Assembly (NCBI GenBank): GCA_019239975.1
Contig: JAFAZE010000118.1
Location: forward strand, 1 to 39,180
DNA: 39,180 nt
DNA from: Streptosporangiaceae bacterium
GTDB lineage: Bacteria; Actinomycetota; Actinomycetes; Streptosporangiales; Streptosporangiaceae
Reading direction: 5' to 3'
Shown: positions 8,148-16,396 of the stretch, in pieces
Layout: each line of letters starts with the position of its first letter
Numbering within the stretch: position 1 is the first letter of the stretch
Notes under the pieces: generated by a model
Told to the model about the DNA's origin: nothing
The model's input: the letters and a program-made list of their open reading frames with translations, nothing else
The model's database searches: none
Translations under genes and position numbers: made by a program

Positions 8148-9824
8148 TTACCCTGCTCGGGCGGGTGGCCCGTGGCTTCGGAGTACCTGTCCCCATGGGG
8201 ACCGCGCCTCGGTGGTGCCGTCCGGGTGCAAGATCATCGTCCAGCCCCACCGGTGGATACACACCTGGTGGTGATACTCACAAAGCAAAACGCAGCCGCG
8301 AAGACTGGTCTTGCCGCCGTCGGCCCTAGGCACCAGGTGGTGCACCTCGCACGCGGCGGCGGGCCGGTCACAGCCGCCCGCCCACTCACACCGCCCCCGC
8401 GCCCGCAACAGCACCGCCCGCCTGATGTGCGCCGGGATGGTGTCGGCGACCCCGACATCCAGCGGAAGGCTCACGGTGGCGAAGGGGGCACCCAGCACCC
8501 GGGTCCGCAGGTAGCTGGCCAGCCCCGCCGGGCCGGACAGCGCGTCGGCCGCCATGCCCAGCAGGGTGCGGCGCAGCCGCGCCCTCGCCTCCCCGGTCAT
8601 CGGCGCCGGGGGATGACAGGTGCACTTGCCGCACTCACAGCCGCAGGGCGCGCCGCGGTCCAGGCCGTGCGCGCCGATCCACATCTGGGCCATCTGGTCC
8701 AGCACCGCCCAGTCCGGGTTCCCGGCCACCACCGGGATGATCGTCGCGTCACACGCGGCCGCCTCCGCGTCCTTGCCCGTCAGGTAGCCGGGTTCCCCGG
8801 CCTTGGCGGCCAGCCACGCGGCCTCGGCCGCCGGGGCGCCATCCATGCCGCGCAACTCGGATAGGGGCGTCAGGACCTGCACCTGGGTGGGCTGCCCGGC
8901 CCGCTCCGGCAGCATCCCGGCGGCGATCAGCAGCTTCAGCGCCTCCTCCAGCGCATCGTGCTTGCGCTGGTCTTCGGTGCGCAGGTCCTGCGCGCCGCGG
9001 GGCTTGCCGAGCGCATCGAGGGTGGCCTGCAGCGCGGCCGCACACGCCGGGCTCAGGTTCCCGGTCAGCACCCCGGCGCCGTCGAAGGTGGGCTCCAGCC
9101 GCACCCGCCGGTCATCAAACGGCTTGCCCTCCTCCGGGTCCGGGGCCTGCGACCGGCACCGCTCATACATGTCCGCAGCCAGGATCCCCAGATCCGGAAA
9201 CGGCACCCCGCCCGCCGCCGCGGCCAGCAAGATCGCATCCGCCGCCGCCCGGTTCTCCCGCGGCAGCCGGTCACTCCACTCACAGATCTGCCGGGCCCAC
9301 GATTCGGAGAGCTGCCGGGCGGCCAGCGCATCGCGGATGCCGGGGTGGGCGTGCAGCCGGCGCATCCACCCGGCGGCGGCCTTGGCGGCACCCTTGGTCA
9401 CCCGGGTGACGTGTATCAGCCACGGCACCGGCCCGCCATGCCCGTCGGTCTCGTACCCGCTGCCCGCGGTGAACGCGCCAAGGATCGCGGCGTGCGCCGC
9501 GGTCTGCATCCCCTGCGCCTGCCCCAGCGCGACCAGCGCCTCCGCCTGGGCGGCCGACGACAACCCGGCCATGTCGGTGGTGTTCAGGAACTCCAGCCCG
9601 CCGCGGATCATCGCCAGCGCATCCGCCAGCGTCGCCGGCGTGGTAGCCGAGGCCGTCACCTCAGGCCCAAGGCCAGGTACGGCAATCGCAGGCTCGGGTG
9701 CCGCGGCCGGGCCAGCGGCGCCAACCGCGCCGGAGGAGGCGGCCGCACTGGAGGTACGCTGGCCGAATTCGCCGCTCCGGCCAGGCTCATTTCCCTGGCT
9801 CGGGTTTTCGGGCTGAATATTCAC
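8148..9824 (-). CDS. DUF222 / HNH endonuclease-signature protein (13E12 family)
   Basis: Predicted 558 residues from a GTG at 9824, chosen because GGGAGGAGGTGA sits just upstream; the frame stays open to 9938, but that extension reads through the ribosome site. An Ala/Pro-rich N-terminus is followed by the helical DUF222 region (roughly residues 50-350), a short Cys-rich insert (CGCECGKCTCH) and a C-terminal HNH module (about 468-558). The latter has zinc-type cysteines 479, 485, 492 and 515, the HH pair at 495-496 and a second HH at 518-519. These proteins are abundant and often multicopy in actinobacteria; some travel in mobile elements, but their role is not settled. The lack of a host gene or intron speaks against a homing enzyme here. 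Confidence 0.88.
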   Translation of the reverse strand: MNIQPENPSQGNEPGRSGEFGQRTSSAAASSGAVGAAGPAAAPEPAIAVPGLGPEVTASATTPATLADALAMIRGGLEFLNTTDMAGLSSAAQAEALVALGQAQGMQTAAHAAILGAFTAGSGYETDGHGGPVPWLIHVTRVTKGAAKAAAGWMRRLHAHPGIRDALAARQLSESWARQICEWSDRLPRENRAAADAILLAAAAGGVPFPDLGILAADMYERCRSQAPDPEEGKPFDDRRVRLEPTFDGAGVLTGNLSPACAAALQATLDALGKPRGAQDLRTEDQRKHDALEEALKLLIAAGMLPERAGQPTQVQVLTPLSELRGMDGAPAAEAAWLAAKAGEPGYLTGKDAEAAACDATIIPVVAGNPDWAVLDQMAQMWIGAHGLDRGAPCGCECGKCTCHPPAPMTGEARARLRRTLLGMAADALSGPAGLASYLRTRVLGAPFATVSLPLDVGVADTIPAHIRRAVLLRARGRCEWAGGCDRPAAACEVHHLVPRADGGKTSLRGCVLLCEYHHQVCIHRWGWTMILHPDGTTEARSPWGQVLRSHGPPARAG

Positions 9825-10038
9825 CGGGCGACTCACCTCCTCCCATGCCGCACGTGTGGCCCAGAACACTCGAAATCCGTGATGCCTAGCAGCCCCGCAC
9901 TGCGGGAGAAGTCCCCTTGCCGACCAGAGTTCTCTCATCCAGATACCCTGTCGGCGCTCGCTCGATGCTCAGTTCGAGTATATAGCCTTCATCGCCCGGA
10001 CTGCAAGCCGGGGAACCGCGATGAAGTATTTTCAATAG
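9825..10038. other. Gap upstream of HNH gene, no gene recognised
   Basis: Contains the strong ribosome site of the HNH gene at its left edge and a small CCCGC/GCGGG hairpin near 9895-9910. Open frames in this stretch on the minus strand have no recognisable motif or start signal. Promoter elements could not be assigned with confidence. The right end abuts the transposase remnant. Confidence 0.4.
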
Positions 10039-10310
10039 CTGGCCGATAAGGGCTACATCGGCACTGATGAGCACGTCCTCAGCCCTGCCAGGGGCAGAAC
10101 AAGTCGGCCTCCCAGAAGGCCGCCAACAGCGCCCCGCGAAGCTGCGCGCTCCGGGGCGAATGCGCCAACGCCAGCTCAAGACCCAGGGGAATCCGGCGTA
10201 GACTCCGTTGCCGCCCCTGGCGCGCCGGGCATTTCGCCAAGGCCATCCATGTCCTTCAGGCCCGCGAGATCCCAGGAGATCACCTCAGCCTGAACGAGAC
10301 AGGACACTGA
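10039..10310 (+). pseudogene. Remnant of an IS5-group DDE transposase (C-terminal end)
   Basis: The frame at 10039 reads LADKGYIGTDEHVLSPARG, matching the DKGYxG block of IS5-type DDE transposases. From about 10095 another frame gives NKSASQKAANS, then GECANA, and finally CRPWRAGHFAKAIHVLQARE to a TGA at 10308-10310. Joined together these form the usual C-terminus of this family (a block like LRAPGERANAQLKTW, then RAGxxAKAIHVLQ), but with at least one frame change between blocks and local compensating indels around 10120-10175. A TAG stands immediately before the first block and the N-terminal two thirds, including the first catalytic Asp, are absent. It is dead. No terminal inverted repeats or target duplication could be identified. 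The call relies on family memory, not a search. Confidence 0.72.
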
Positions 10311-10343
10311 AGTTTCAAGCACGCTCTAGAACGGGGCAAAGGA

Positions 10344-11114
10344 ATGACGCGTTCGTATGTCGTCACCGGCGGCGGCCAGGGCATCGGCCGGGTGCTGGCC
10401 GAGCGGCTCGCCGGAGATAGCGATCATGTCGTCGTCATCGACCGCGATCCGGCCGTGCTGGGCTGGACCCGCGATCACCGGGCCGCTCCCCGGCTGATGG
10501 CCGTGACCGGGGATGCGGCCGACGAGGCCGTCACCGAGCGGGCTGCGGACCTGGCGCAGGAGGCGGCCCCCCTGGCCGGCTGGGTGAACAACGCGGCGGT
10601 GTTCCGGGACGCGTGGCTGCACGCGGTTCCGGCGGCCGACGCGCTGGCCCTGATCACCGCCAATATCGGCCCCGCGGTCGCCGGGTGCGCCACCGCGATC
10701 CGCCGCTTCCTCGCCGCCGGCGATGGCGGCGGGATCGTGAATGTCTCGTCCCACCAGGCGCAGCGCGCTGTACGCGGCGCTCTGCCGTACGCGACGGCCA
10801 AAGCCGCGGTGGAAGGCCTGACGCGGGCGCTGGCGGTCGATTACGGGCCGCGTGGCATCCGGGTGAACGCCGTCGCACTCGGATCGATCATGACTGAGCG
10901 CTACAACGAGCTGCTCAGCCGCGATGAGTCTGCGAAAGCGCGCATCGAGGACCAGATACGCACACTGCACCCGCTCGGAAGGATAGGGCGGCCCGAAGAA
11001 GTCGCCGCCGCCGTCGCATTTCTGCTGTCCCCGGACTCGAGCTTCATCAACGGGGCGGTCCTGCCGGTCGACGGCGGGCGCGCCGCCCTCGGCCTCGACC
11101 CGGAGCAGGCCTGA
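10344..11114 (+). CDS. SDR-family oxidoreductase
   Basis: A 256-residue classical short-chain dehydrogenase. The cofactor loop TGGGQGIG (8-15), Asp33 at the end of the second strand (favouring NAD over NADP), the NNA motif (82-84) and the catalytic Ser135/136-Tyr149-Lys153 arrangement (YATAK) are all present. The C-terminal pattern [18 protein letters not shown] and [12 protein letters not shown] is also canonical. It should oxidise or reduce a small alcohol or ketone; substrate unknown. A purine-rich stretch GGGGCAAAGGA runs up to the ATG. Its stop is 22 bp from the convergent DenD-like stop, so it is not in that operon. Confidence 0.92.
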   Translation: MTRSYVVTGGGQGIGRVLAERLAGDSDHVVVIDRDPAVLGWTRDHRAAPRLMAVTGDAADEAVTERAADLAQEAAPLAGWVNNAAVFRDAWLHAVPAADALALITANIGPAVAGCATAIRRFLAAGDGGGIVNVSSHQAQRAVRGALPYATAKAAVEGLTRALAVDYGPRGIRVNAVALGSIMTERYNELLSRDESAKARIEDQIRTLHPLGRIGRPEEVAAAVAFLLSPDSSFINGAVLPVDGGRAALGLDPEQA

Positions 11115-11136
11115 GCACCAGCACCAGGACGCCATG

Positions 11137-12189
11137 TCAGGAACTGGACTCGGCCAGGTGCATCCGGATGACCGACTCGAAGTCCTGATCCGGGATAAGG
11201 CCCATCCGGGCCGCCCGGTCGGACCGGATCCGCCCGGGCCAGGTCCTCACCATCGCGGCCACCGCCGGGTCGGGCACCCAGTCGATCAGCGCGTCCGCCT
11301 GCGGCCCGGCCACCCGCCGCAGCGCCGCGGCCATGTCCGCGACGGTCACGGTGAGCGCGGGCATCGTGACCGCGCTGCGGCCGCCCCACGTCTGGCTGGA
11401 AGACACCGCGGCGCACAGCAGCGCGTCAATGGCCTTGCCGGGGGAGGCGAGCGCGACCTCCGTGTCCGGGCTGACCGGGCAGGTCGCGCGCTGGCCGTTC
11501 AGCGGCTCACGAATGATGGAGGACAAGAAGCCCGACGCGGCGGCGTTGGGCCGTCCGGGGCGCACCACGACGGTCATCAGCCGCACGGCCCGGCCGTCAA
11601 GAAAACCCTTCCGTGTGTAGTCGGCCAGCAAACGCTCCCCGATGAGCTTCTGCGTGCCGTAGCTGGTCTGCGGATTCGGCAGGGTGTGGTCGTCGACGAC
11701 CGCGGGCAGCGGGTGCTCGGCCGAGGCCCCGAACACGGCGAGGGAGCTGGCGAACACCACCACCGGTCTGGTGCCGAGCGCGCGGCAGGCCGCCAGCAGC
11801 GCCTCGGTGGAACGCAGGTTCGCCCGCATGCCCAGGTCGAAGTCGGCCTCGCATTCTCCGCTGACCGCCGCAGCCAGATGAAAGATCACCTCGGCCCCGG
11901 CAAGCGCATCCCGCACGCCGGGCCCGCCCGCGCCAGCGCCGGGGGAGCCCGCGCCAGCGCCGGGCCCGGCCGCGCCGGGATCCAGAAGGCCGGCAAGCTC
12001 GCCGTGAATCACTCCCACCCGCCTATCGGCGGCCAGGTCGGGCGGCACCGGAACACGGTCGATGAGCGTCACCCGGGACAGCGGCCGGGCCGCGCCGCCC
12101 GCCACTGCCAGCGAGCCCGCCGCCAGCAGCACCCGCGCCAGCCGCGAGCCAAGGAACCCCGCGCCGCCCGTCACGACCACGTTCACCAT
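11137..12189 (-). CDS. denD: NAD-dependent epimerase/dehydratase family, D-erythronate dehydrogenase-like
   Basis: A 350-residue extended SDR. TGGAGFLG (7-14) binds NAD; HLAAAVSGECEADFDLGMRANL, the Tyr177-Lys181 pair (SYGTQK), RPGRPNAAASGFLSSIIREPLNG and the C-terminal WPGR block match what I know of DenD proteins, which oxidise D-erythronate at C2 to 2-oxo-tetronate. The closely related uronate epimerases and dehydratases lack the GRPN-ASGF segment, so DenD is preferred. A Gly/Ala/Pro-rich insert (about residues 71-91) is unusual. GGAGG lies 4 bp before the ATG. It follows the ThDP enzyme gene by 24 bp on the same strand, so the two are very likely cotranscribed. The usual partners OtnI, OtnK and OtnC are absent from the window. 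Confidence 0.8.
   Translation of the reverse strand: MVNVVVTGGAGFLGSRLARVLLAAGSLAVAGGAARPLSRVTLIDRVPVPPDLAADRRVGVIHGELAGLLDPGAAGPGAGAGSPGAGAGGPGVRDALAGAEVIFHLAAAVSGECEADFDLGMRANLRSTEALLAACRALGTRPVVVFASSLAVFGASAEHPLPAVVDDHTLPNPQTSYGTQKLIGERLLADYTRKGFLDGRAVRLMTVVVRPGRPNAAASGFLSSIIREPLNGQRATCPVSPDTEVALASPGKAIDALLCAAVSSSQTWGGRSAVTMPALTVTVADMAAALRRVAGPQADALIDWVPDPAVAAMVRTWPGRIRSDRAARMGLIPDQDFESVIRMHLAESSS
11917..11979. repeat. GC-rich low-complexity insert in the DenD-like gene
   Basis: A near-duplicated segment (units resembling CCCGCGCCAGCGCCGGG) encodes Gly/Ala/Pro-rich residues 71-91. It falls in a surface loop between the nucleotide-binding strands and the HLAAAV strand, keeps the frame and probably expanded by slippage. 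Confidence 0.65.
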
Positions 12190-12213
12190 GCCGCCTCCGA
12201 TGACAGCGCGAGC

Positions 12214-13845
12214 TCAGGACGCCTTCCGGGAAGCCGGCATGACGTACTTCCACGGCGAAGCCGAGCCGCCGAGTTCCGTCTTCACCTCGATCACCGCGGG
12301 CCTGTCCTCCGCCAGCGCCTTGGTCAGCGCCGCGGCCAGCTCACCGGGATCGCGGGCGCGGTAGCCGGCGGCCCCGAAGGCCTCCGCGACGGCGGCGAAA
12401 TCGGGGTTGCGCAGCCGGGCGCCCAGCTCCCGCCCTTCGAACAGCCGGATCTGGTCGAGCAGCACGTTGCCGTAGGCGTTGTTGTTGAACACGACCGCGA
12501 TCACCGGCAGGTCATACTGAACGGCCGTGGCCAGCTCGCCGATACCGAACATGAACCCGCCATCGCCGGCGACCGAGACGACGGCCCGCTCCGGGAACGC
12601 CGCCTTCACGCCGAGCGCGGTCGGGTAGCCGAAGCCGAGCGTGCCCTGATGCCCGCAGGTGACGAACTGCCGCGGCTGGTGCACCGGGAACCCGACGTAG
12701 GAGGCGAAGCCGACCTGGCAGATCTCCTCGACGAAGAAGCCATCCGCCGGCAGCGCCGCCCGGATCGCCTCCAGGTACTCCAGCGAGGCGCCGAGGTCGC
12801 GGATCTCCCGCGCCTTGCGCTCCTTGAGATCGCGGAACTCGGCGGCGCGGTCCGGTCGCGCGGGATCGGCCGCCAGCTCCCTGACGAGCGCCGACGTCGC
12901 CTCCCTGGCGTCCGCCACGACCGCCACGTCCGGCTCGAGCCGGGCCGCCTGTTTCGGGTCGATGTCGATGAGCACCACGCGCAGTCCGGCCGGCGGGTCC
13001 GGCCAGCGGTACCAGGTGAGCTCGAGCCGCGAGCCGATCCCGACGAGCACGTCGGTGCCCGCCCACCGCTCGAACCCCTCCGCGCAGGTGAACCCGTACG
13101 GGTCGTCGTCGTCCACCACGCCGCGCCCGCCGCGGAACGACACGACCGGTGCCTGCAGCATCCGGGCGAGCTCGCCGACCTCCCGGGCGGCGCCGCGCGC
13201 GCCGCTCCCCACCATGATCATCGGGTTCTTCGCGCCAGCCAGCAGCGCGGCGGCGCGTACCACGGCCTCCGGGTCCGGCGACGGTGGCCGCACCGGGACG
13301 GGAGGCACCTCCACCGCCGGCGCCGCCGCGGCCAGCACGTCCCACGGCACGGCGATCGCGGCCGGCCGCGGCCGCCCCGACCTGGCGTGGTACAGCGCCC
13401 GCGCGGTCAGCTCGCTGGCCTGCGCGGGGTGCTCGATCATGGCCGCCCATTTGGTCAGCGAGCGCATGGTCGCCAGCTGATCCGGCAGTTCGTGCAGGTG
13501 CCCGAGGCCCTTGCCGATGAACCGCGACGGGATCTCGCCGGTGATGCACAGCACGGGGGCGCTCGCCCCGTAGGCGGAGATCAGGGCGGCGCTGGCGTTG
13601 AGGAACCCCGGGCCCGGCACCACGGAATACACCCCGGTCCGCCCGGTCGCCTGCGCGTAGCCGAACGCCATGTACGCGACGCTCTGCTCGTGCCGCGCGC
13701 CGATCACGCTGATCGCGCCGGCGGACCTGGCGATCGCGTCGAACAGGGGATAGGTCTGCACTCCCGGGATCGCGAAGACGGTGTCGACGCCGTGGCCGAT
13801 CAGCGACTGCACGATGGCCTCGGCGGTGCTCCGGTACTCCGTCAT
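12214..13845 (-). CDS. Thiamine-diphosphate-dependent enzyme (acetolactate-synthase-like fold)
   Basis: A 543-residue three-domain ThDP enzyme, starting at the ATG at 13845 because GAGGGA precedes it; an in-frame ATG 33 bp upstream has no such site. The pyrimidine domain carries the catalytic Glu53 (GARHEQ) and VPGPGFLNA; the middle domain has the MIMVGSGA fold; the PP domain holds the ThDP/Mg motif from GDGG at 427 to NNNAYGN ending at 460. The family includes acetolactate synthase, glyoxylate carboligase, benzoylformate and sulfopyruvate decarboxylases, all acting on 2-oxo acids. No acetolactate-synthase small subunit is adjacent. Being 24 bp ahead of a DenD-like gene suggests a 2-oxo acid derived from a sugar acid as substrate, which is inference. 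Confidence 0.88.
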   Translation of the reverse strand: MTEYRSTAEAIVQSLIGHGVDTVFAIPGVQTYPLFDAIARSAGAISVIGARHEQSVAYMAFGYAQATGRTGVYSVVPGPGFLNASAALISAYGASAPVLCITGEIPSRFIGKGLGHLHELPDQLATMRSLTKWAAMIEHPAQASELTARALYHARSGRPRPAAIAVPWDVLAAAAPAVEVPPVPVRPPSPDPEAVVRAAALLAGAKNPMIMVGSGARGAAREVGELARMLQAPVVSFRGGRGVVDDDDPYGFTCAEGFERWAGTDVLVGIGSRLELTWYRWPDPPAGLRVVLIDIDPKQAARLEPDVAVVADAREATSALVRELAADPARPDRAAEFRDLKERKAREIRDLGASLEYLEAIRAALPADGFFVEEICQVGFASYVGFPVHQPRQFVTCGHQGTLGFGYPTALGVKAAFPERAVVSVAGDGGFMFGIGELATAVQYDLPVIAVVFNNNAYGNVLLDQIRLFEGRELGARLRNPDFAAVAEAFGAAGYRARDPGELAAALTKALAEDRPAVIEVKTELGGSASPWKYVMPASRKAS

Positions 13846-13971
13846 GCGTCCCTCGTCGCTCGGGCAGGCGGAAATCAAAATAATTATGCCGAACGGGCGG
13901 TGGCATCACCCCGGCGCCCGCCGCCTCGTCTTCCGGGGAAGGCGCGGACGCGGGCGCCCTCTTTGCATGAC

Positions 13972-13998
13972 GCTGGCCCGGGGACTCCCCGGGCCAGC
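13972..13998 (-). terminator. Strong hairpin after MMPL gene
   Basis: A perfect 12-bp stem, arms GCTGGCCCGGGG and CCCCGGGCCAGC, with a 3-nt ACT loop, 16 bp past the stop of the minus-strand MMPL gene. It separates that gene from the ThDP/DenD operon, which is read in the same direction. Confidence 0.75.
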
Positions 13999-14013
13999 AG
14001 TTGAGATGGGTGG

Positions 14014-16188
14014 TTACCGTCCGGCGGTGAGCGCCGGGACCCGCGTAGTCTCCGCGGCCGGGCTGACCGCGCCGGCCGCGCCGGCCGGGCCGGCGGGAAT
14101 CCGGAGCAGCCGACCCAGCGGGGCGGGCAGCCACCAGTTGGCCTTGCCGAACAGCGCGACCATCGCCGGGACGAGCAGGCAGCGGATCACCACCGCGTCG
14201 ACCAGGATGCCGGCGCCGAGGCCGGTGGCCAGGATCTTCAGGTCGGTCATCGACGAGGTGGACATGGACACGAAGCTGAGCATCAGGATCGCGGCCGCGC
14301 TGGTGACCAGCCGCCCGGTGCGGCCGAGGCCCTCGGTGACCGCCTCGCGGGCGGACCCGGTGCGGTCGTAGGCCTCGCGGATCCTGGTGAGGATGAACAC
14401 CTCGTAGTCCATCGACAGGCCGAAAAGGAACGCGAACACCATGAGCGGCACCCACATCGTGATCGCCCCGGTGGCCGGGATGCCGAACACCGCCTGTGAG
14501 CCGTGGCCGTCCTGGAAGACCCAGGTCAGCACGCCGTAGGCGGCGGCCAGCGAGATCAGGTTGAACACCACGGCCTTGGCCGCCAGCAGCACGGACCGGA
14601 ACGCCCGGGTCAGCAGACCGAACGTTGCGACGCCGATCAGCGCGAGCATCAGCGGGAAGTCCCCGTACACCGCGTGGTCGAAGTCGATCAGCGACGCGCC
14701 GTCCCCGCCGACCCCGAGCACGCCACGGCCGCCCAGCAGGCTGTGCTCCAGCCCGGTGATCGTGGCCTGGCCCGCCGGGACCGAGGACTCGGCGGCCGGC
14801 AGCACGCTGACGATCGCGGTCCCCGCCCGGTGGAAGTCCGGGGTGCCGGGGGCGACGGCGGTGTACACGCCGGGCAGGTGAGCGGCCTGCGCGGCGACGG
14901 CCTGCTGCGAGCCGGCGGAGGTCAGCACCTCGGCCGGGGTGATGACACCGGACGGGATGCCGCCCCCGGTCAGCGTGACCAGCGCGTCGTGGGCCGGGCC
15001 CGCGGTGGCCTGCGCGGCGCTGCCTGGCTCGCCGAGGTGCAGCGACAGCGCCGGCAGCATCAGCACCGCCATGATGCCCAGCCCGGCCAGCGCGGCGGTC
15101 CAGCGATGCCGGTAGACCGTCCGCGCCCAGGCCGAGAACACGCGGCTGGCGGACCGCTCGGTGCGCAGCCGCGGCCAGTCCAGCCGGGGGCCGATCGTGG
15201 CAAGGATCACCGGCAGCAGTGTGACCGCGACGGCCACCGACACCAGCGGCACCAGCACCCCGCCGTAACCGACGCTGCGCAGCATCGGCACCGGCAGCAC
15301 GATCATCGACAGCAGCCCGATCGCCACGGTCAGCCCGGAGAACACCACGGCCCGCCCGGCGTGGTTCATCGCCTCGGTGACGGCGGCCTGGTTGTCCCGG
15401 CCCGCGGCGCGCTCCTCGCGCCACCGGCTCACCACCAGCAGCGAGTAGTCGATCGCCACGCCCAGCCCGATCAGCGCGATCAGGAACTCCACGATCTGGC
15501 TGACCCCGGTGATCTCGGTCAGCCCGCCGACGAGCAGGAACGTGGCCAGCACCGAGATCCCGCCGATGAGCAGCGGAAGCAGGGCGAGGAAGCTGCCGAA
15601 CACCAGCGCGAGGATGATCAGCGCGCCGAGCGAGCCGATCATCACCTCGGCCATCACCCCGGTGCCCTTGGCGGCGGGCTTGCCGCTGGCCAGCAGCTGG
15701 GCTCCGGTGAGGCCGGCGTGCCAGCCGGGCGGCAGCGCCGAGGAGACGGCGCGGGCGATGGCCGGCCCTGCGTCCGGGCCGCCGAACCCGGTCACCGGCG
15801 CCGTGTACACCAGCGCGAAGGTGGTCCGGCCGTCGCGGGTGACGAACGCGCTGTCATGCGTGGTGTGGTAATCGGCGATCCGCACGCCCGGCACCGCCTT
15901 CGCGATCGCCGCGAAGGCCTGGCCGGTGGCGGCGGCGGCCGCGGGATCGGTGACCCGCTCGCCGGGGGCCACGGTGATCACCGGAACGTACGGGGTCTGC
16001 GACCCGCCGTTGCCGTACTCCCCGGCGATCTGGTTGTCCACACGGAACGCCTGGCCCGGCATCGCGAAGTTGTTGGTCATCCGGTGGGTGGTCCCGCTGA
16101 GCGTCATCACGCCGGCGGCGGCCACCACGATCCACAGCAGCGTCACCAGCGCCTTGTGGCGGAGGACGAAACGCGTCAAGGCTGGCAT
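14014..16188 (-). CDS. MMPL-family membrane exporter (RND superfamily)
   Basis: A 724-residue transporter starting at the ATG at 16188, which has AAGGAG 7 bp upstream; an in-frame ATG 45 bp earlier lacks one. The protein has two matching halves: a first membrane helix at about 10-35, an extracytoplasmic loop, then a five-helix bundle, repeated once. GLGVAIDYSLLVVSRWREE and LFGLSMDYEVFILTRIREAYDRTG are the paired family motifs with the charged residues thought to relay protons. MMPL proteins export lipids, siderophores or drugs across the plasma membrane. The gene is divergent from a two-component system, the usual arrangement for an inducible efflux pump, so induction by that system is likely. 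Substrate unknown. Confidence 0.92.
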   Translation of the reverse strand: MPALTRFVLRHKALVTLLWIVVAAAGVMTLSGTTHRMTNNFAMPGQAFRVDNQIAGEYGNGGSQTPYVPVITVAPGERVTDPAAAAATGQAFAAIAKAVPGVRIADYHTTHDSAFVTRDGRTTFALVYTAPVTGFGGPDAGPAIARAVSSALPPGWHAGLTGAQLLASGKPAAKGTGVMAEVMIGSLGALIILALVFGSFLALLPLLIGGISVLATFLLVGGLTEITGVSQIVEFLIALIGLGVAIDYSLLVVSRWREERAAGRDNQAAVTEAMNHAGRAVVFSGLTVAIGLLSMIVLPVPMLRSVGYGGVLVPLVSVAVAVTLLPVILATIGPRLDWPRLRTERSASRVFSAWARTVYRHRWTAALAGLGIMAVLMLPALSLHLGEPGSAAQATAGPAHDALVTLTGGGIPSGVITPAEVLTSAGSQQAVAAQAAHLPGVYTAVAPGTPDFHRAGTAIVSVLPAAESSVPAGQATITGLEHSLLGGRGVLGVGGDGASLIDFDHAVYGDFPLMLALIGVATFGLLTRAFRSVLLAAKAVVFNLISLAAAYGVLTWVFQDGHGSQAVFGIPATGAITMWVPLMVFAFLFGLSMDYEVFILTRIREAYDRTGSAREAVTEGLGRTGRLVTSAAAILMLSFVSMSTSSMTDLKILATGLGAGILVDAVVIRCLLVPAMVALFGKANWWLPAPLGRLLRIPAGPAGAAGAVSPAAETTRVPALTAGR

Positions 16189-16255
16189 CTTCAGGCTCCT
16201 TATTCCGCTGCCGGCGGGATTTCCGCCAGCCACCGCAAGCGTGCCGCGCCCGGGC

Positions 16256-16338
16256 GTACTCGGTCGTCCCGCCGGAGTTGACAGCCGGCGTTACGCCCCC
16301 GCGAGTACCCCAGGCGCCGGATACTCCCTGGGGAGTAC
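16256..16338. promoter_or_regulatory. Cluster of GAGTAC-type half-sites, candidate response-regulator operator
   Basis: Between the divergent MMPL and kinase genes there are four copies of one hexamer in either orientation: GTACTC at 16256-16261, GAGTAC at 16303-16308, and a palindrome of TACTCC (16322-16327) and GGAGTA (16332-16337) around CTGG, extended to GAGTAC at 16333-16338. A TTGACA hexamer lies at 16278-16283 but no convincing -10 is spaced from it. Such repeated symmetric sites suit a dimeric NarL-type regulator, here the neighbour at 17662. Confidence 0.5.
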
Positions 16339-16396
16339 GCCGGCCGTCAACCCGGGAAGGATGGCCCAGCGGGTCGCGGGCGCCTACGCTGCCGGT

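Noticed and set aside
8148..9824. HNH protein as a homing endonuclease inside an intron or intein
   Set aside because: The DUF222 N-terminus defines the stand-alone 13E12-type family, and no split host gene flanks it.
9886..10179. 97-codon minus-strand frame upstream of the HNH gene
   Set aside because: Overlaps the transposase remnant on the other strand, no ribosome site and no recognisable family.
11134..14004. Very long open frame on the plus strand opposite the DenD and ThDP genes (956 codons)
   Set aside because: Arg/Gly/His/Pro-rich text without any motif, opposite two well-supported genes; a usual effect of high GC.
12512..15424. 970-codon minus-strand frame across the ThDP and MMPL genes
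   Set aside because: Crosses two real genes in a shifted frame, composition is Arg/Gly/Ala noise and it crosses the 12-bp-stem terminator.
14503..16281. 592-codon plus-strand frame opposite the MMPL gene
   Set aside because: Gln/His/Arg-rich antisense translation of a clearly conserved exporter.
16361..16396. Earlier kinase start at 16361
   Set aside because: GGAAGG directly abuts this ATG and the extra 12 residues have no family support; 16397 is kept, though not certain.
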